Source: Legionella bononiensis (lineage in GTDB: Bacteria; Pseudomonadota; Gammaproteobacteria; Legionellales; Legionellaceae). Taken from it: DNA of 64,000 nucleotides. Within the stretch, counting starts at the first letter, position 1; each line of letters opens with the position of its first letter. The position numbers and the translations under genes were made by a program. This document shows, piece by piece, positions 8,940 to 18,412 of the stretch. The notes below the pieces were generated by a model that was not told the DNA's origin, did no database searches, and saw only the letters and a list, made by a program, of their open reading frames with translations. The stretch covers positions 620,001 through 684,000 of the forward strand of contig NZ_JADOBG010000022.1 in assembly GCF_016786215.1 (NCBI RefSeq), read 5' to 3'.

Positions 8940-10100
8940 TCATCCGGCTGCATGCTCAATAAACAATCTCTTAATGGGACTTATCTCATTGCACATGCGC
9001 AAACCCAATCCGCGCAACGCGGTGATCGGTGTAAAAGATTGAGTAAATAATTGTTTAAAGCCCTCCATTAACATAATGGTTTGCCAAACAGCATGCTTTC
9101 GTTCTCGTTGGTAGGCACCCATTATTTTGTTGGAGAGTAATGTATTCTGACCTTGATCAAGGATCTTCAGCCAGGATGCTACATCTGCCAACCCCAAATT
9201 AAGTCCTAATCCTGCCAAAGGGTGAATGGTATGAGCGGCATCGCCAAGAAGTAACCACCGTTTTCCCGTGTATTGTTTCACATGCCTCATTCGTAACGGA
9301 AATTGATGACGAACGCCAACCAACTCAACTGTACCTAGTTGTTTTGCAAAAGCTCGGGTAATTTCAGTATTAAATGCATCTTCACTAAGAGCCATCAATT
9401 TTTGTGCTCGAACAGGGTTAGTTGACCATACAATAGAGCATTGATGGGCATTAGCTAAAGGTAAAAAGGCTAATGGTCCATCCGGATTAAACACTTGATA
9501 CGCTGTTTTTAAATGCGGTTTTTCCGTTTGCACTGTTGCAACCAAAGCATTTTGATTATAAGACCAACTGGTTAATTCAATGTTTAATTTATTACGTGTT
9601 GGCGAATTTGCTCCATCAGCAATCATCAATAGTTTCCCTTCCCAGACGATATTTTGACTGCAAATCCTGACCCCGTTTTCAATAGTCGAAACGTCATCGA
9701 CGGGACAATTTGAAAATAAACTGATGTTCGATTCAACTGACGCCCGTTGCAATAAACCTTGTTTTAAAATGGATTCTTCAATAATGGAACCTAAATTTTG
9801 TTCAGCAATGATACGTGAATCAAAATCAATGTACGCGCCACTCGAAGCGTCCCAGACATGCATATGATTGTATGGGGAGATCCGGTCCGTATCCAAAATA
9901 TTCCAAACCCCTAATTTCTGGAATAAAGACTGTGACGCTTTGTTAATCGCGTAAACACGTATGTCCGTGATCGAAACATCTACCTTTAATGGTCCTGCAT
10001 CAATCACCGCAACAGAGTAATGTCGCTGAGCCATGGCAATTGCTGCGGTTAGTCCGACGATTCCGCCGCCTACTACAAGCACATCAAATTTCTGGCTCAT
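8940..10100 (-). CDS. ubiI: FAD-dependent ubiquinone hydroxylase, UbiI/VisC type
   Basis: A 386-residue FAD monooxygenase of the UbiH/UbiF/COQ6 family. It has the N-terminal dinucleotide motif VVGGGIVGLTAAIAMAQ (residues 8-24) and the second FAD motif GDAAHTIHPLAGLGLNLGLAD (about 285-305). Gene order ygfB-pepP-ubiH-ubiI matches the E. coli cluster, which favours the C5 ring hydroxylase UbiI, although UbiF or UbiM specificity cannot be excluded from sequence alone. It is the last gene of the minus-strand operon and overlaps ubiH by four bases. It acts on membrane-bound polyprenylphenol intermediates. Confidence 0.85.
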   Translation of the reverse strand: MSQKFDVLVVGGGIVGLTAAIAMAQRHYSVAVIDAGPLKVDVSITDIRVYAINKASQSLFQKLGVWNILDTDRISPYNHMHVWDASSGAYIDFDSRIIAEQNLGSIIEESILKQGLLQRASVESNISLFSNCPVDDVSTIENGVRICSQNIVWEGKLLMIADGANSPTRNKLNIELTSWSYNQNALVATVQTEKPHLKTAYQVFNPDGPLAFLPLANAHQCSIVWSTNPVRAQKLMALSEDAFNTEITRAFAKQLGTVELVGVRHQFPLRMRHVKQYTGKRWLLLGDAAHTIHPLAGLGLNLGLADVASWLKILDQGQNTLLSNKIMGAYQRERKHAVWQTIMLMEGFKQLFTQSFTPITALRGLGLRMCNEISPIKRLFIEHAAG

Positions 10101-11299
10101 TTTAACTCCTGTTCACTTAAGGCAATTTCACAGACCAAATCAGGTATCACACCACCAAAACCACGAGCATAGCGCGCAAGTACATTTTTTAGGGCTGGAA
10201 TATTATCAAGGGCAATAAGACCAATATTCCGTGCCAGACCAACTCCTGGCAAACGGCTGGTGAAGAGTTGAATCAATCCATCCGTACAGCGGGTAATCAC
10301 CTGTTGATCATGATGCCTTAACTGAAGGTACTCATCCAACATATCCGCATTCAACCCGTTTTTAGCGATACATTGAGCGAGAGTTGCTACATCCCGGATT
10401 CCCAGATTAAAGCCCTGACCGGCAACAGGGTGCAACGTATGAGCCGCATTACCCACAAAAACAACTGGCCATTTGGTTTGTTCGGGCATCAGCACCTGCT
10501 TCAGAGGATAGGTAAATCGTTTCCCGACTTGAACAAATCGTCCTAATCGATAACCAAATGCCTGCTGTAATTCTTTAATAAAAGAGCCATCACTTAACTC
10601 CATAAATTCTTTTGCTTTTTCTGGAGGCATAGCCCAAACCAGTGACATTTTATTAGTCTGCATGGGTAGAAGAGCAAGAGGGCCATGAGCGGTAAATCGT
10701 TCATATGCCTTGAAATTATGAGGTTTTATCAAACCAATATTAGCAACAATTGCATTCTGTTCATAACTTTTGGACTGTACCTTTAAAGCACATAATTTAC
10801 GGATTATAGAATCAGCGCCATCCGCTGCAACAATCAATTGTGCTTCAATACTTATCTCGCCAGATTGCGTCAATACTGTTGCCGTCTTATTAGCGAGATC
10901 CAATCCATTTACAGTAGCAGGAGCCAATATCTGATTTTTGGCCAATAATTGATGCAATGCCAGATTAATATATGGAATTTCGACTACGTAACCTAAAGGA
11001 TTAGCTTCTTCGCCCTGTAATCGGGATACCCCAAAGCGATACTGATCGGATACATGAATCATAGTAATTGGCGTTGCATATTCTTTAAGAATATCCCACA
11101 CACCAAGCATACTTAATACACGCTTGCTGGCGGGTGATAAGGCTATAGACCGTGCATCAAAATCACGATTTACCTTATCACTAAACGGTTTCGATTCAAC
11201 CAATAAAGTACGATACCCTAAACCGCGCAAAGCAAGCATTAAGGTAGCACCAGTCAAGCCACCACCAACAATAAGAATATCAGTCTGTTTATCAGCCAC
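10097..11299 (-). CDS. ubiH: 2-octaprenyl-6-methoxyphenol hydroxylase UbiH
   Basis: A 400-residue FAD monooxygenase paralogous to its downstream neighbour. It shows DILIVGGGLTGATLMLAL at the N-terminus and FVGNAAHTLHPVAGQGFNLG with IRDVATL near residue 300. The Asn in GNAAH, where Asp is more usual, is the UbiH version of the FAD motif (as in E. coli). It hydroxylates C1 of the ubiquinone ring. The gene overlaps pepP by eight bases upstream and ubiI by four bases downstream, so translation is probably coupled. Confidence 0.9.
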   Translation of the reverse strand: MADKQTDILIVGGGLTGATLMLALRGLGYRTLLVESKPFSDKVNRDFDARSIALSPASKRVLSMLGVWDILKEYATPITMIHVSDQYRFGVSRLQGEEANPLGYVVEIPYINLALHQLLAKNQILAPATVNGLDLANKTATVLTQSGEISIEAQLIVAADGADSIIRKLCALKVQSKSYEQNAIVANIGLIKPHNFKAYERFTAHGPLALLPMQTNKMSLVWAMPPEKAKEFMELSDGSFIKELQQAFGYRLGRFVQVGKRFTYPLKQVLMPEQTKWPVVFVGNAAHTLHPVAGQGFNLGIRDVATLAQCIAKNGLNADMLDEYLQLRHHDQQVITRCTDGLIQLFTSRLPGVGLARNIGLIALDNIPALKNVLARYARGFGGVIPDLVCEIALSEQELK

Positions 11300-12602
11300 G
11301 CATCAAAGCCTCAATTTCTTCCACATCAACAGGCAACGCTGCAGTTAATACTTCATGTCCTGAAGGAGTAACTACGACGTCGTCCTCTATACGAACCCCA
11401 ATATCCCACCAACGCTTGTCTACACCATTCATTCCTGCACTAATGTAAATTCCAGGCTCTACAGTTAAAACCATGCCAGGCTCAAGAGGCCGCCATTCAT
11501 TATTGATTTTATAACGACCCGAATCATGAACATCAAGACCCAACCAATGACCTGAATTATGCATATAAAAGGGCTTATATGCTTCTTTTTCAATCAACTC
11601 ATCCACTGTTCCGTGTAAAAGTCCTAATTCAGCTAAACCAGCGGTCAATATTCTGATCATAATTTGTTGAACCGAATTCCAGGGAAGCCCCGGTTTAATG
11701 GCCGCAATACCGGCTTTTTGAGCTTTAAGTACTAATTCATAAATACTTTTTTGCTCTGGGCTAAATGTACCATTAACAGGAAAGGTCCGAGTAATGTCTG
11801 CTGCATAATTACCGTATTCACCACCAGCATCAATAAGTACCAGATCACCGCGTCTTAATGGCTTGTTGTTATCAGTGTAATGAAGAATACAGGCATTTTC
11901 ACCACCGCCAACAATAGGATCGTAGGCGACACTACGGCATCCATGGCGACTGAATTCATAAATCAGTTCTGCTTCTAACTGATATTCATGCTCCATATCT
12001 TTACATACCTGCATCGCACGTTTATGCGCGCTTACTGAAATACTGGCCGCCCGCCGCATTAAATCAAGTTCCGCTTCGCTTTTGAACAAACGCATTTCAC
12101 TTATCAGAGGTTCCAGATCACAAAAAGTCTCTGGTGCTTTAATCCCTTTTCTGACTTGAGATTTAATGGAATTAAGAATCAACATTAATCGTTGTTCTAA
12201 TGACAAATCCCTGCCCAGAATAAAGTAAACCGCAGACTTCCCGCTCATGAGCTTAGGTAATTCTTCATCAAGGCTGCTTATAGGATAAGCAAAGTCCATA
12301 CCTAACTCGCTGACAGCACCATCCTGGCCCAGACGTTTTCCTGTCCATTGCTCTTGGGAAGGGTTTCGTGGGCGACTAAACAAAATGCTTTGACTTGACT
12401 TACCGGAGGTGATCACCAGTACTGCATCCGGCTCATTAAAACCTGTTAGATAGTAAAAATCACTATCCTGTCGAAATCTATAGTGCGCATCACCATTACG
12501 CAGTAATTCATGCGACGCTGAAATTATAGCGATGCTGTCCTCGGTTAATTGCTGGGCTAATTTTTTTCGTCTGGTTTCGTATTCGTTGAGTAAATGCTGC
12601 AT
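11292..12602 (-). CDS. pepP: Xaa-Pro aminopeptidase PepP
   Basis: A 436-residue M24 metallopeptidase that removes an N-terminal residue preceding proline. The N-terminal creatinase-like domain is followed by the pita-bread catalytic domain with metal ligands in LIDAGGEYGNYAADITRTF (two Asp), HNSGHWLGLDVHD (His), VLTVEPGIYI (Glu) and GVRIEDDVVVT (Glu). Length matches the E. coli enzyme. It lies 18 bases after ygfB and overlaps ubiH by eight bases, the conserved gammaproteobacterial ygfB-pepP-ubiH order. Confidence 0.93.
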   Translation of the reverse strand: MQHLLNEYETRRKKLAQQLTEDSIAIISASHELLRNGDAHYRFRQDSDFYYLTGFNEPDAVLVITSGKSSQSILFSRPRNPSQEQWTGKRLGQDGAVSELGMDFAYPISSLDEELPKLMSGKSAVYFILGRDLSLEQRLMLILNSIKSQVRKGIKAPETFCDLEPLISEMRLFKSEAELDLMRRAASISVSAHKRAMQVCKDMEHEYQLEAELIYEFSRHGCRSVAYDPIVGGGENACILHYTDNNKPLRRGDLVLIDAGGEYGNYAADITRTFPVNGTFSPEQKSIYELVLKAQKAGIAAIKPGLPWNSVQQIMIRILTAGLAELGLLHGTVDELIEKEAYKPFYMHNSGHWLGLDVHDSGRYKINNEWRPLEPGMVLTVEPGIYISAGMNGVDKRWWDIGVRIEDDVVVTPSGHEVLTAALPVDVEEIEALMRG

Positions 12603-12620
12603 ATAAACATCCTTTTTATA

Positions 12621-13202
12621 TTAATGGGTTGTTTCCGAACCGCCTCGTTCTCTTTCATTCATCACTAAATCACCATGCAAACGAATGACCGCTAATCGCG
12701 CATATTCACTCACTTCCATCAATGCTTTCTCATCCTCTTCATCAACATCCAGAGTCTCACAATCCAGCTCGGCAAATTCAATAATGTGCTGAAGTGCTTC
12801 CTGGGCTTCCTCTTCATAAAATTGATCCGCCCCCACTCCGGCCATAGTCAAACCTTGAGTAAAGCCCTCGCACCACTCACTAAAAGCCTGAGCTCGTTCC
12901 ACTAAAGACTCATTATCATCAGGAAGCAACATCTCAAATTCAAAATCAAAGTTATTAATCTGTTGCTGGCTTATCGTATAAACAGAAAACATAACCAATA
13001 AAGCATTACGGCTTTCTTCATCTTTTTTATTGTTCAATAATGCGCGTAAATAAGCCTCACCCTGACTGTCTGCACCAGCACAGAGATAACCACACATCAT
13101 CCCATGCAATTCACTTCCGGAAATACTTAGTGACAATACAGCAATGGATTCGGCAAAATCAGTGTACTCAGGTAAATGCAAGTGGGTATTTTCTACAGAC
13201 AT
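12621..13202 (-). CDS. ygfB: YgfB/YecA-type UPF0149 family protein
   Basis: A 193-residue acidic, helical protein of the UPF0149 family, with the typical LHGMMCGYLCAGA near residue 33, SEWCEGFTQGLTMAG around 105-120, and an acidic C-terminal segment with SEYARLAVIRLHGDL. Its biochemical role is unsettled; Pseudomonas YgfB has been described as a regulator affecting AmpC expression. It is the first gene of the ubiquinone operon and is transcribed divergently from zapA, the same arrangement as in E. coli. Confidence 0.88.
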   Translation of the reverse strand: MSVENTHLHLPEYTDFAESIAVLSLSISGSELHGMMCGYLCAGADSQGEAYLRALLNNKKDEESRNALLVMFSVYTISQQQINNFDFEFEMLLPDDNESLVERAQAFSEWCEGFTQGLTMAGVGADQFYEEEAQEALQHIIEFAELDCETLDVDEEDEKALMEVSEYARLAVIRLHGDLVMNERERGGSETTH

Positions 13203-13356
13203 AATTCACTCATTTCAAAAAAATGATTAATGATAACCGATTTACAGTGAGTGTTCACCTGCATTAATCGCGAGGTTAAGGAATTCTCACTATTTGCTGC
13301 AATCCAGCAAAATTGCTACTATTTAAATAGCTCGGTGCTACTGCTAAGGCATAATA

Positions 13357-13677
13357 ATGACTAATATTAAATCCTGTAAAGTTAAAATATTAAATAAATC
13401 ATATGAAATAAAATGCCCGGAAGGTGAGGAAACCAATTTATTGCTCGCAGCCGAAAAACTTAATGATCAAATGCAGATTAATAAAAGCAAGTTTAAAAAT
13501 CTTGATAATTTTCATAATTTGTTGCTTGCGGCTTTAGATATTGGTCACGAATTAATCCTGTGCAAAACGGAGCAAGAACAACAACGACTTAAAGTGACCC
13601 AATTTATCACTTCTTTAGAAAATAAAATTAATAAGACGGTGGGTGGTGAAGCAGATAATCTGCCACAAACTGATTAA
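13357..13677 (+). CDS. zapA: Cell division protein ZapA
   Basis: A 106-residue ZapA-family protein that bundles FtsZ filaments at midcell. The N-terminal part (KSCKVKILNKSYEIKCPEGEE, then LLLAAEKLNDQM) is the family's globular domain. The rest (NLLLAALDIGHELILCKTE onward) forms the long dimerising coiled coil. It is divergent from ygfB with a 154-base gap that must hold both promoters. Unlike E. coli, no 6S RNA follows directly; a candidate lies 4.6 kb downstream. Confidence 0.9.
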   Translation: MTNIKSCKVKILNKSYEIKCPEGEETNLLLAAEKLNDQMQINKSKFKNLDNFHNLLLAALDIGHELILCKTEQEQQRLKVTQFITSLENKINKTVGGEADNLPQTD

Positions 13678-13740
13678 TCATGTAGTTTACTATAAGTCAT
13701 TCTATAATAAACATATTGGAATTGTTGAAAGGAATTCATA

Positions 13741-15312
13741 ATGCGACGTCAATGGTATATTGGATTTGGGGTGGTATTACTCACTTTAATGGCCCTCTTT
13801 GCAATGTTTCATGACATCAGATGGTTTATCGGCTTCCTGATTCCTATAATCATGCTGTGGATTTATGATCTTTTTCAAAAAAAACACAGTATCTTGCGTA
13901 ATTTTCCCGTATTAGGTCACGTCCGATTTTTTCTTGAATTTATTCGACCTGAGATTCAACAATATTTCGTAGCAACCGATGAAAGTGAACTTCCTTTTAA
14001 TAGAGAAATGCGTTCACTCGTTTACCAACGAGCAAAAAATACTCGTGATACCATTCCATTTGGAACAGAACGCGATATATCCAGCGTAGGGTATACCTGG
14101 GCTCTGCACTCAATGGTACCCAAGCACGCAGCGGAAGTTGAAGACAGAATTATGGTGGGCGGACCGGATTGTAAAAAACCCTATAATGCATCTCGATTAA
14201 ATATTTCAGCGATGAGTTTTGGATCCTTATCTGCAAATGCCATTATGGCCCTGAACAAAGGGGCTATGATTGGTGGTTTTGCTCATAACACTGGGGAAGG
14301 AGGATTAAGTCCCTATCATTTACAAGGTGGCGACATCATTTTTCAGATAGGAACTGCGTATTTTGGTTGTCGTGACGAGGATGGCAATTTTAATGATAGT
14401 GAATTTATTACAGAAGCCAATCGCAATGAAGTTAAAATGATAGAAATCAAACTGTCACAGGGAGCTAAACCCTCTCATGGAGGGATATTACCGGCAGCCA
14501 AATTAACGCAGGAAATTGCCACAGTACGAAAAGTTAAGATGGGGAAAGATGTATTATCGCCCATCGCTCATTCCACCTTTGATACTCCTATAGGGTTGCT
14601 GGAATTTGTCAAAAAATTACGCGATCTTTCTGGAGGTAAGCCTATTGGATTTAAATTATGTATTGGCCGCAAAGATGAATTTCTCGCAATTTGCAAAGCC
14701 ATGCTTAAAACACACATATTTCCTGATTTTATTACTGTAGATGGGGCTGAAGGAGGAACAGGCGCTGCACCAGTAGAATATACTAATTTTATTGGCACCC
14801 CTTTGGAAGCTGGTTTGGTATTTGTGCATAATGCTCTTGTAGGCATAAATGTCCGTGATAAAATTCGAATTATCTGCAGCGGTAAAGTAACCAATGGCTT
14901 TGATTTGGTTACCAATATTGCCCTGGGGGCTGATATGTGTAACTCCGCCAGAGCAATGATGATGGCCGCCGGATGTCTGCAATCTAAACAATGTAATGCA
15001 AACACCTGCCCGACTGGCGTTGCAACACAAAATAAACGATTGCAATATGGTCTGGTAGTCGACGAAAAAAAATATCAAGTGGCCAACTATCACAAGAATA
15101 CAATCAAGAGTTTTTTAGAAATGGTTGGTGCATTGGGCTTAAGCAATCCCAGTGATTTAAGGCCAAACCATATCATGAGACGCATCAGCGTCATCGAAGT
15201 AAAACCGTTTAATGAACTTTATGAATATCTTTCACCAGGTCAATTACTTGGCGATAATATTCCGGACAGTTTTAAAGAATTTTGGGAAATGGCAAATCCG
15301 GAAAAGTTTTAA
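13741..15312 (+). CDS. Membrane-anchored FMN-binding glutamate-synthase-family protein
   Basis: A 523-residue protein. Two N-terminal membrane helices (about residues 5-22 and 28-42) precede a glutamate synthase FMN/alpha-beta barrel domain. The barrel shows NISAMSFGSLSANAI, EGGLSPYH, a K-L-S-Q-G-A-K-P-SHGG segment and TVDGAEGGTGAAP. The cysteine pattern GCLQSKQCNANTCPTG matches the 3Fe-4S ligands of GOGAT. The N-terminal amidotransferase domain is absent, so it is one of the stand-alone GltS-like proteins of uncertain reaction rather than true glutamate synthase. A ribosome site (AAAGGAA) precedes the ATG. Confidence 0.85.
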   Translation: MRRQWYIGFGVVLLTLMALFAMFHDIRWFIGFLIPIIMLWIYDLFQKKHSILRNFPVLGHVRFFLEFIRPEIQQYFVATDESELPFNREMRSLVYQRAKNTRDTIPFGTERDISSVGYTWALHSMVPKHAAEVEDRIMVGGPDCKKPYNASRLNISAMSFGSLSANAIMALNKGAMIGGFAHNTGEGGLSPYHLQGGDIIFQIGTAYFGCRDEDGNFNDSEFITEANRNEVKMIEIKLSQGAKPSHGGILPAAKLTQEIATVRKVKMGKDVLSPIAHSTFDTPIGLLEFVKKLRDLSGGKPIGFKLCIGRKDEFLAICKAMLKTHIFPDFITVDGAEGGTGAAPVEYTNFIGTPLEAGLVFVHNALVGINVRDKIRIICSGKVTNGFDLVTNIALGADMCNSARAMMMAAGCLQSKQCNANTCPTGVATQNKRLQYGLVVDEKKYQVANYHKNTIKSFLEMVGALGLSNPSDLRPNHIMRRISVIEVKPFNELYEYLSPGQLLGDNIPDSFKEFWEMANPEKF

Positions 15313-15469
15313 CCACAGAGCATAGAGATGTCGTTCAGACTGATTGATTAAGAATAATCAATATGATCATCATCATACCAACAACTATGCTATACTCATT
15401 TTATGTTGTGCTAATTATTCCAGACTCATAACAGGTGATCATGATAGTCATCATCGAAGGAATCGATAT

Positions 15470-16498
15470 ATGGACGTTAGAGAACACTATTTAGTTAAAA
15501 ATCGCACACATGAGGACATCCGGAGGGGAGGAGCGATTGGGAATCTCAATGAAGGAATAGAAATAACTCTGCATAACATACCTACCCGTTTAATTGCTTG
15601 GCCTGGAAATGGTTTTCAAACAGAAAGTATCCATGTCTTAACATTAGCTCCTGGTTTAGAAAGCCCAATGTATCGCTATCAGATCTCTGAAGAAGCCTTA
15701 TTATGTATGCAAGGAACAGGCGAAGTCTATCTTCATGATCAATGGGTTGAAATTGAAGCAGGCGATATTGCGTATTTTCCTGAAAATATTCTTCATGGTG
15801 TACGAAACCCAGCCAGGAATAAAGAAAATTTTGTATTAGTAAGTTCTATTACCCCCCCTTTAGTAAGCCTGTATGAACAATCAGGATTTTATATTCAGGA
15901 GTTGGGGAAAATTGATTTTGATGCGGCGGAAGTAGCAAAAGATAAAATTATTCCGGGTACCTTGTCTACAGAAAATCAAATGCATTTTAACGACTCTCAT
16001 CCGAAACTGCGCGCCTGGAATATGAAGGCCAGCGAAGTAAGGAGTAAGGGAGCATTATTCAATGTATTTATGGGCGCTGAATTCACAGCCAATGGCAGTC
16101 CAATGCGATTTGTCTTATGGCCAGGTCATGGAGCGCGTCAATGCGGATTTCATTTAACACGTTGTTCACCAGGCGATTTATTTGCTGCCCATACTCACCC
16201 CGTTTCTGATGAGTGCGTCATTATTTGGGCTGGCTCAGCCCGTGGATTTCTGGATAACCACTGGATAGAAATGCATCCCCACGATTGTTTGCTTGCACCT
16301 TGTGGCGTTCCTCATGGAGGTCCATTAAATGTAACAATTGAAACAAAGGGATTGCATGAAGCAAAAACTGAAACCCTATGGGGAGGATTCGCTTCACCAC
16401 CTCAAGGTGATTTATATCTTCGCGCAAATTATATTAAAAATCAGGAAGTCGAAGATCCGCCTGCGATACGATTTACTGATATAGAGCCAATAAAATAA
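15470..16498 (+). CDS. Bicupin protein of unknown substrate
   Basis: A 342-residue protein with two cupin domains. I chose ATG 15470 (MDVREHYLV) because a GAAGG site sits nine bases upstream; the longer frame needs a TTG at 15344. The C-terminal cupin keeps the metal ligands (HTHPVSDE, then GVPHG). The N-terminal cupin has YRYQISEE where the His pair should be, so it has probably lost its metal site. The layout resembles ureidoglycine aminohydrolase-like or other bicupins, but I cannot assign a reaction. Its stop is immediately followed by the ATG of a GGDEF-EAL-like gene. Confidence 0.75.
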   Translation: MDVREHYLVKNRTHEDIRRGGAIGNLNEGIEITLHNIPTRLIAWPGNGFQTESIHVLTLAPGLESPMYRYQISEEALLCMQGTGEVYLHDQWVEIEAGDIAYFPENILHGVRNPARNKENFVLVSSITPPLVSLYEQSGFYIQELGKIDFDAAEVAKDKIIPGTLSTENQMHFNDSHPKLRAWNMKASEVRSKGALFNVFMGAEFTANGSPMRFVLWPGHGARQCGFHLTRCSPGDLFAAHTHPVSDECVIIWAGSARGFLDNHWIEMHPHDCLLAPCGVPHGGPLNVTIETKGLHEAKTETLWGGFASPPQGDLYLRANYIKNQEVEDPPAIRFTDIEPIK

Positions 16499-18145
16499 AT
16501 GAATATCAAAAACAGCCTTACACCAAGCTCCATTATTCTGAAAAGTCATGTCAACCGATATACTTTTTTAGGTTTGGCCATTGCTGTAAGCAGTATATTA
16601 ATTGCCAGCCTGATCGTTTCCTATCAAATGACAGGCTATGTGAGTTTAGCTGGATTTATTGAAGCGCAACGTTCCAATCCGGCCATTTGGGTATTAGATT
16701 TAACGCCCTTCATGTTTGTGTATTGGGGACAAGCATTCTGTGAAGGTCTTGTAAACAGAGCGCAAACTTTATTGGTTGATCAGACCAGAGAATTTTTAAA
16801 TATCAGTGGTAATCTGGAGTTAAAACTCCGATATGAAAGTAATCATGACAATTTAACCAGCTTACCGAATAGCCGCATGTTAAGTGAACAGATTAAACTT
16901 GGAATGGAACAATTAGGTACGCAAGGACAATTGGCTCTCATAATAATAAAAATTAATGATTTCCAAAATATTAATTATAATTTTGGGACATTTAATGCCA
17001 ACTCGGTATTGAAACAATTTGCTGATCAATTAAAAAACCTGTTAATCGACCCCTATATGTTGCAAGTATCGATCGGAATTAATTTGGTCGCACGCTTACA
17101 AAGCGATGAATTTGCTTTTTTACTTCCCAGACTCAAAAAGGATTTCAATGCCAATGAATTGTTAGGAAGCATGCTGAACTTAATACCGTCGAATTACGGT
17201 ATTGATGGTTTTAATATCAACATTACTACAACTGCGGGGATTGCGATTTACCCCTTCCACGGCCAGGACGAAGTAACGTTAATTAATCATGCCAGTATTG
17301 CTGTATATCATGCTCGAAAAGACGGCAGGCCTTATGCCATCTACAGTCCAGAAATGCAGGATGATTTGACCCAGAATCGAATCATGATTAATGAATTAAA
17401 ACGTTCGATTGAACATAATGAACTGGAAATTCAATATTTACCCATTTTCAATCTGGCTTCTGGCCAAATCATTGGTGCGGAATCGCATGTACGATTCGAG
17501 CACCCTGAATACGGTATATTAAGTCCCGAGAAATTTATTCCTCTGGTTGAAGGCACGAGTTTAATTCAACAATTAACCGAATTTATGTTAAAAGGGGTCA
17601 TTCAACAAATTGCCAATTGGCATAGTGAAGGCTACAAATTGTCGGCATCCGTTAATCTGTCGGTTAAAGATGCTTCCGATAAGGAGCTACCCGGCCTCAT
17701 TGAAGAATTGCTTCATCGATATAAAGTTTCTCCTGCCTCTTTAATACTGGAATTTACTGAAAGAGCCTGTTTAACAGAACAAACTATAGCCAAAGAAGTT
17801 CTTGGCAAACTGGCTGCAATTGGAATTCAGTTATCCATTGAAGATTTTTGCAGTGGAGACACTTCATTCATTTATTTAACCAATTACCCTATAAATGAAG
17901 TCAAAATTGAAAAATCCTATATATTTAAAATGACCCATGACCCCAAGAAAATCAAAATTGTCGAGACGATTATAAAAATAGCCAATACTTTAGGCTTAAA
18001 AACCAAAGCAGATGGTATCGCTGATCAGGAGACTTTAGATAAATTAAAACAGTTAGGCTGTTTATCCGGTCAAGGCATTTATTTTTCTCATCCAATCAAT
18101 GCCAATGAATTTAAATCCTTATTGGATAAAAAACTTCCACGCTAA
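16499..18145 (+). CDS. Membrane GGDEF-EAL protein with degenerate active sites
   Basis: A 548-residue protein. Two N-terminal membrane helices (about 20-45 and 62-80) precede a GGDEF-like domain (about 115-265) and an EAL-like domain (about 295-545). The cyclase signature is LQSDEF instead of GGDEF. The phosphodiesterase signature is ESH instead of EAL, and the DDFG, KID and AEG(V/I)E motifs read EDFC, KIE and ADGIA. Both enzymatic activities are therefore probably lost, which suggests a receptor or scaffold role. The ATG abuts the bicupin stop, so the two are co-translated. Contrast the intact protein at the right edge. Confidence 0.85.
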   Translation: MNIKNSLTPSSIILKSHVNRYTFLGLAIAVSSILIASLIVSYQMTGYVSLAGFIEAQRSNPAIWVLDLTPFMFVYWGQAFCEGLVNRAQTLLVDQTREFLNISGNLELKLRYESNHDNLTSLPNSRMLSEQIKLGMEQLGTQGQLALIIIKINDFQNINYNFGTFNANSVLKQFADQLKNLLIDPYMLQVSIGINLVARLQSDEFAFLLPRLKKDFNANELLGSMLNLIPSNYGIDGFNINITTTAGIAIYPFHGQDEVTLINHASIAVYHARKDGRPYAIYSPEMQDDLTQNRIMINELKRSIEHNELEIQYLPIFNLASGQIIGAESHVRFEHPEYGILSPEKFIPLVEGTSLIQQLTEFMLKGVIQQIANWHSEGYKLSASVNLSVKDASDKELPGLIEELLHRYKVSPASLILEFTERACLTEQTIAKEVLGKLAAIGIQLSIEDFCSGDTSFIYLTNYPINEVKIEKSYIFKMTHDPKKIKIVETIIKIANTLGLKTKADGIADQETLDKLKQLGCLSGQGIYFSHPINANEFKSLLDKKLPR

Positions 18146-18243
18146 TACAGATACTCACCTGTAATTCACTCATAAAATACTCAGTGTAGAACTATTTTTA
18201 TCAGACTAATGATTTTTTCTATGTTTTAATAAAAGGGCGATGC

Positions 18244-18249
18244 TATAAT
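18244..18249 (+). promoter_or_regulatory. -10 box of the 6S RNA candidate
   Basis: A perfect TATAAT lies seven bases before the predicted 5' end at 18256. The -35 region near 18221-18226 (ATGTTT) is weak. Confidence 0.55.
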
Positions 18250-18255
18250 GTAATT

Positions 18256-18412
18256 AACCCGATGGCGAGTGATTTTAGAACCAACACTCATAGCCAGGGG
18301 AGCATCCTGTAATCGGCGTTGTGCAAGACCACCATAGCAGTGGGAAGCCTGAACCGATTCATTCGCCCCCCACTTGAACCTCAGGGTTCAAAATCGATGA
18401 CTGTCGGGTTAT
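18256..18412 (+). ncRNA. ssrS: 6S RNA (SsrS) candidate
   Basis: This otherwise gene-free stretch has the layout of 6S RNA, which binds sigma-70 RNA polymerase in stationary phase. The ends pair: AACCCGA (18256-18262) with TCGGGTT (18404-18410), then GATTTT (18271-18276) with AAAATC (18390-18395). Near the 3' side is a short hairpin, TTGAACC then GGGTTCAA (18374-18391). It closely resembles the E. coli 6S segment CACCTTGAACCAAGGGTTCA. A TATAAT sits seven bases upstream of the 5' end. Its 3' end runs over the last few bases of uvrB on the opposite strand. L. pneumophila is known to make 6S RNA; exact ends are estimates. Confidence 0.75.

Noticed and set aside
13678..13740. 6S RNA directly after zapA, as in E. 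coli
   Set aside because: Only 63 bases separate zapA from the next gene, too few; the real candidate is at 18256-18412.
14568..15093. Two 145-codon minus-strand frames inside the FMN glutamate-synthase-like gene
   Set aside because: Both are antisense shadows of a strongly conserved domain and overlap one another.
15344..15469. Longer N-terminus of the bicupin starting at TTG
   Set aside because: The added 42 residues are His/Asn/Tyr-rich and unlike a cupin; ATG 15470 has a good ribosome site.
16499..18145. Active diguanylate cyclase / phosphodiesterase
   Set aside because: Key residues of both GGDEF and EAL motifs are replaced.
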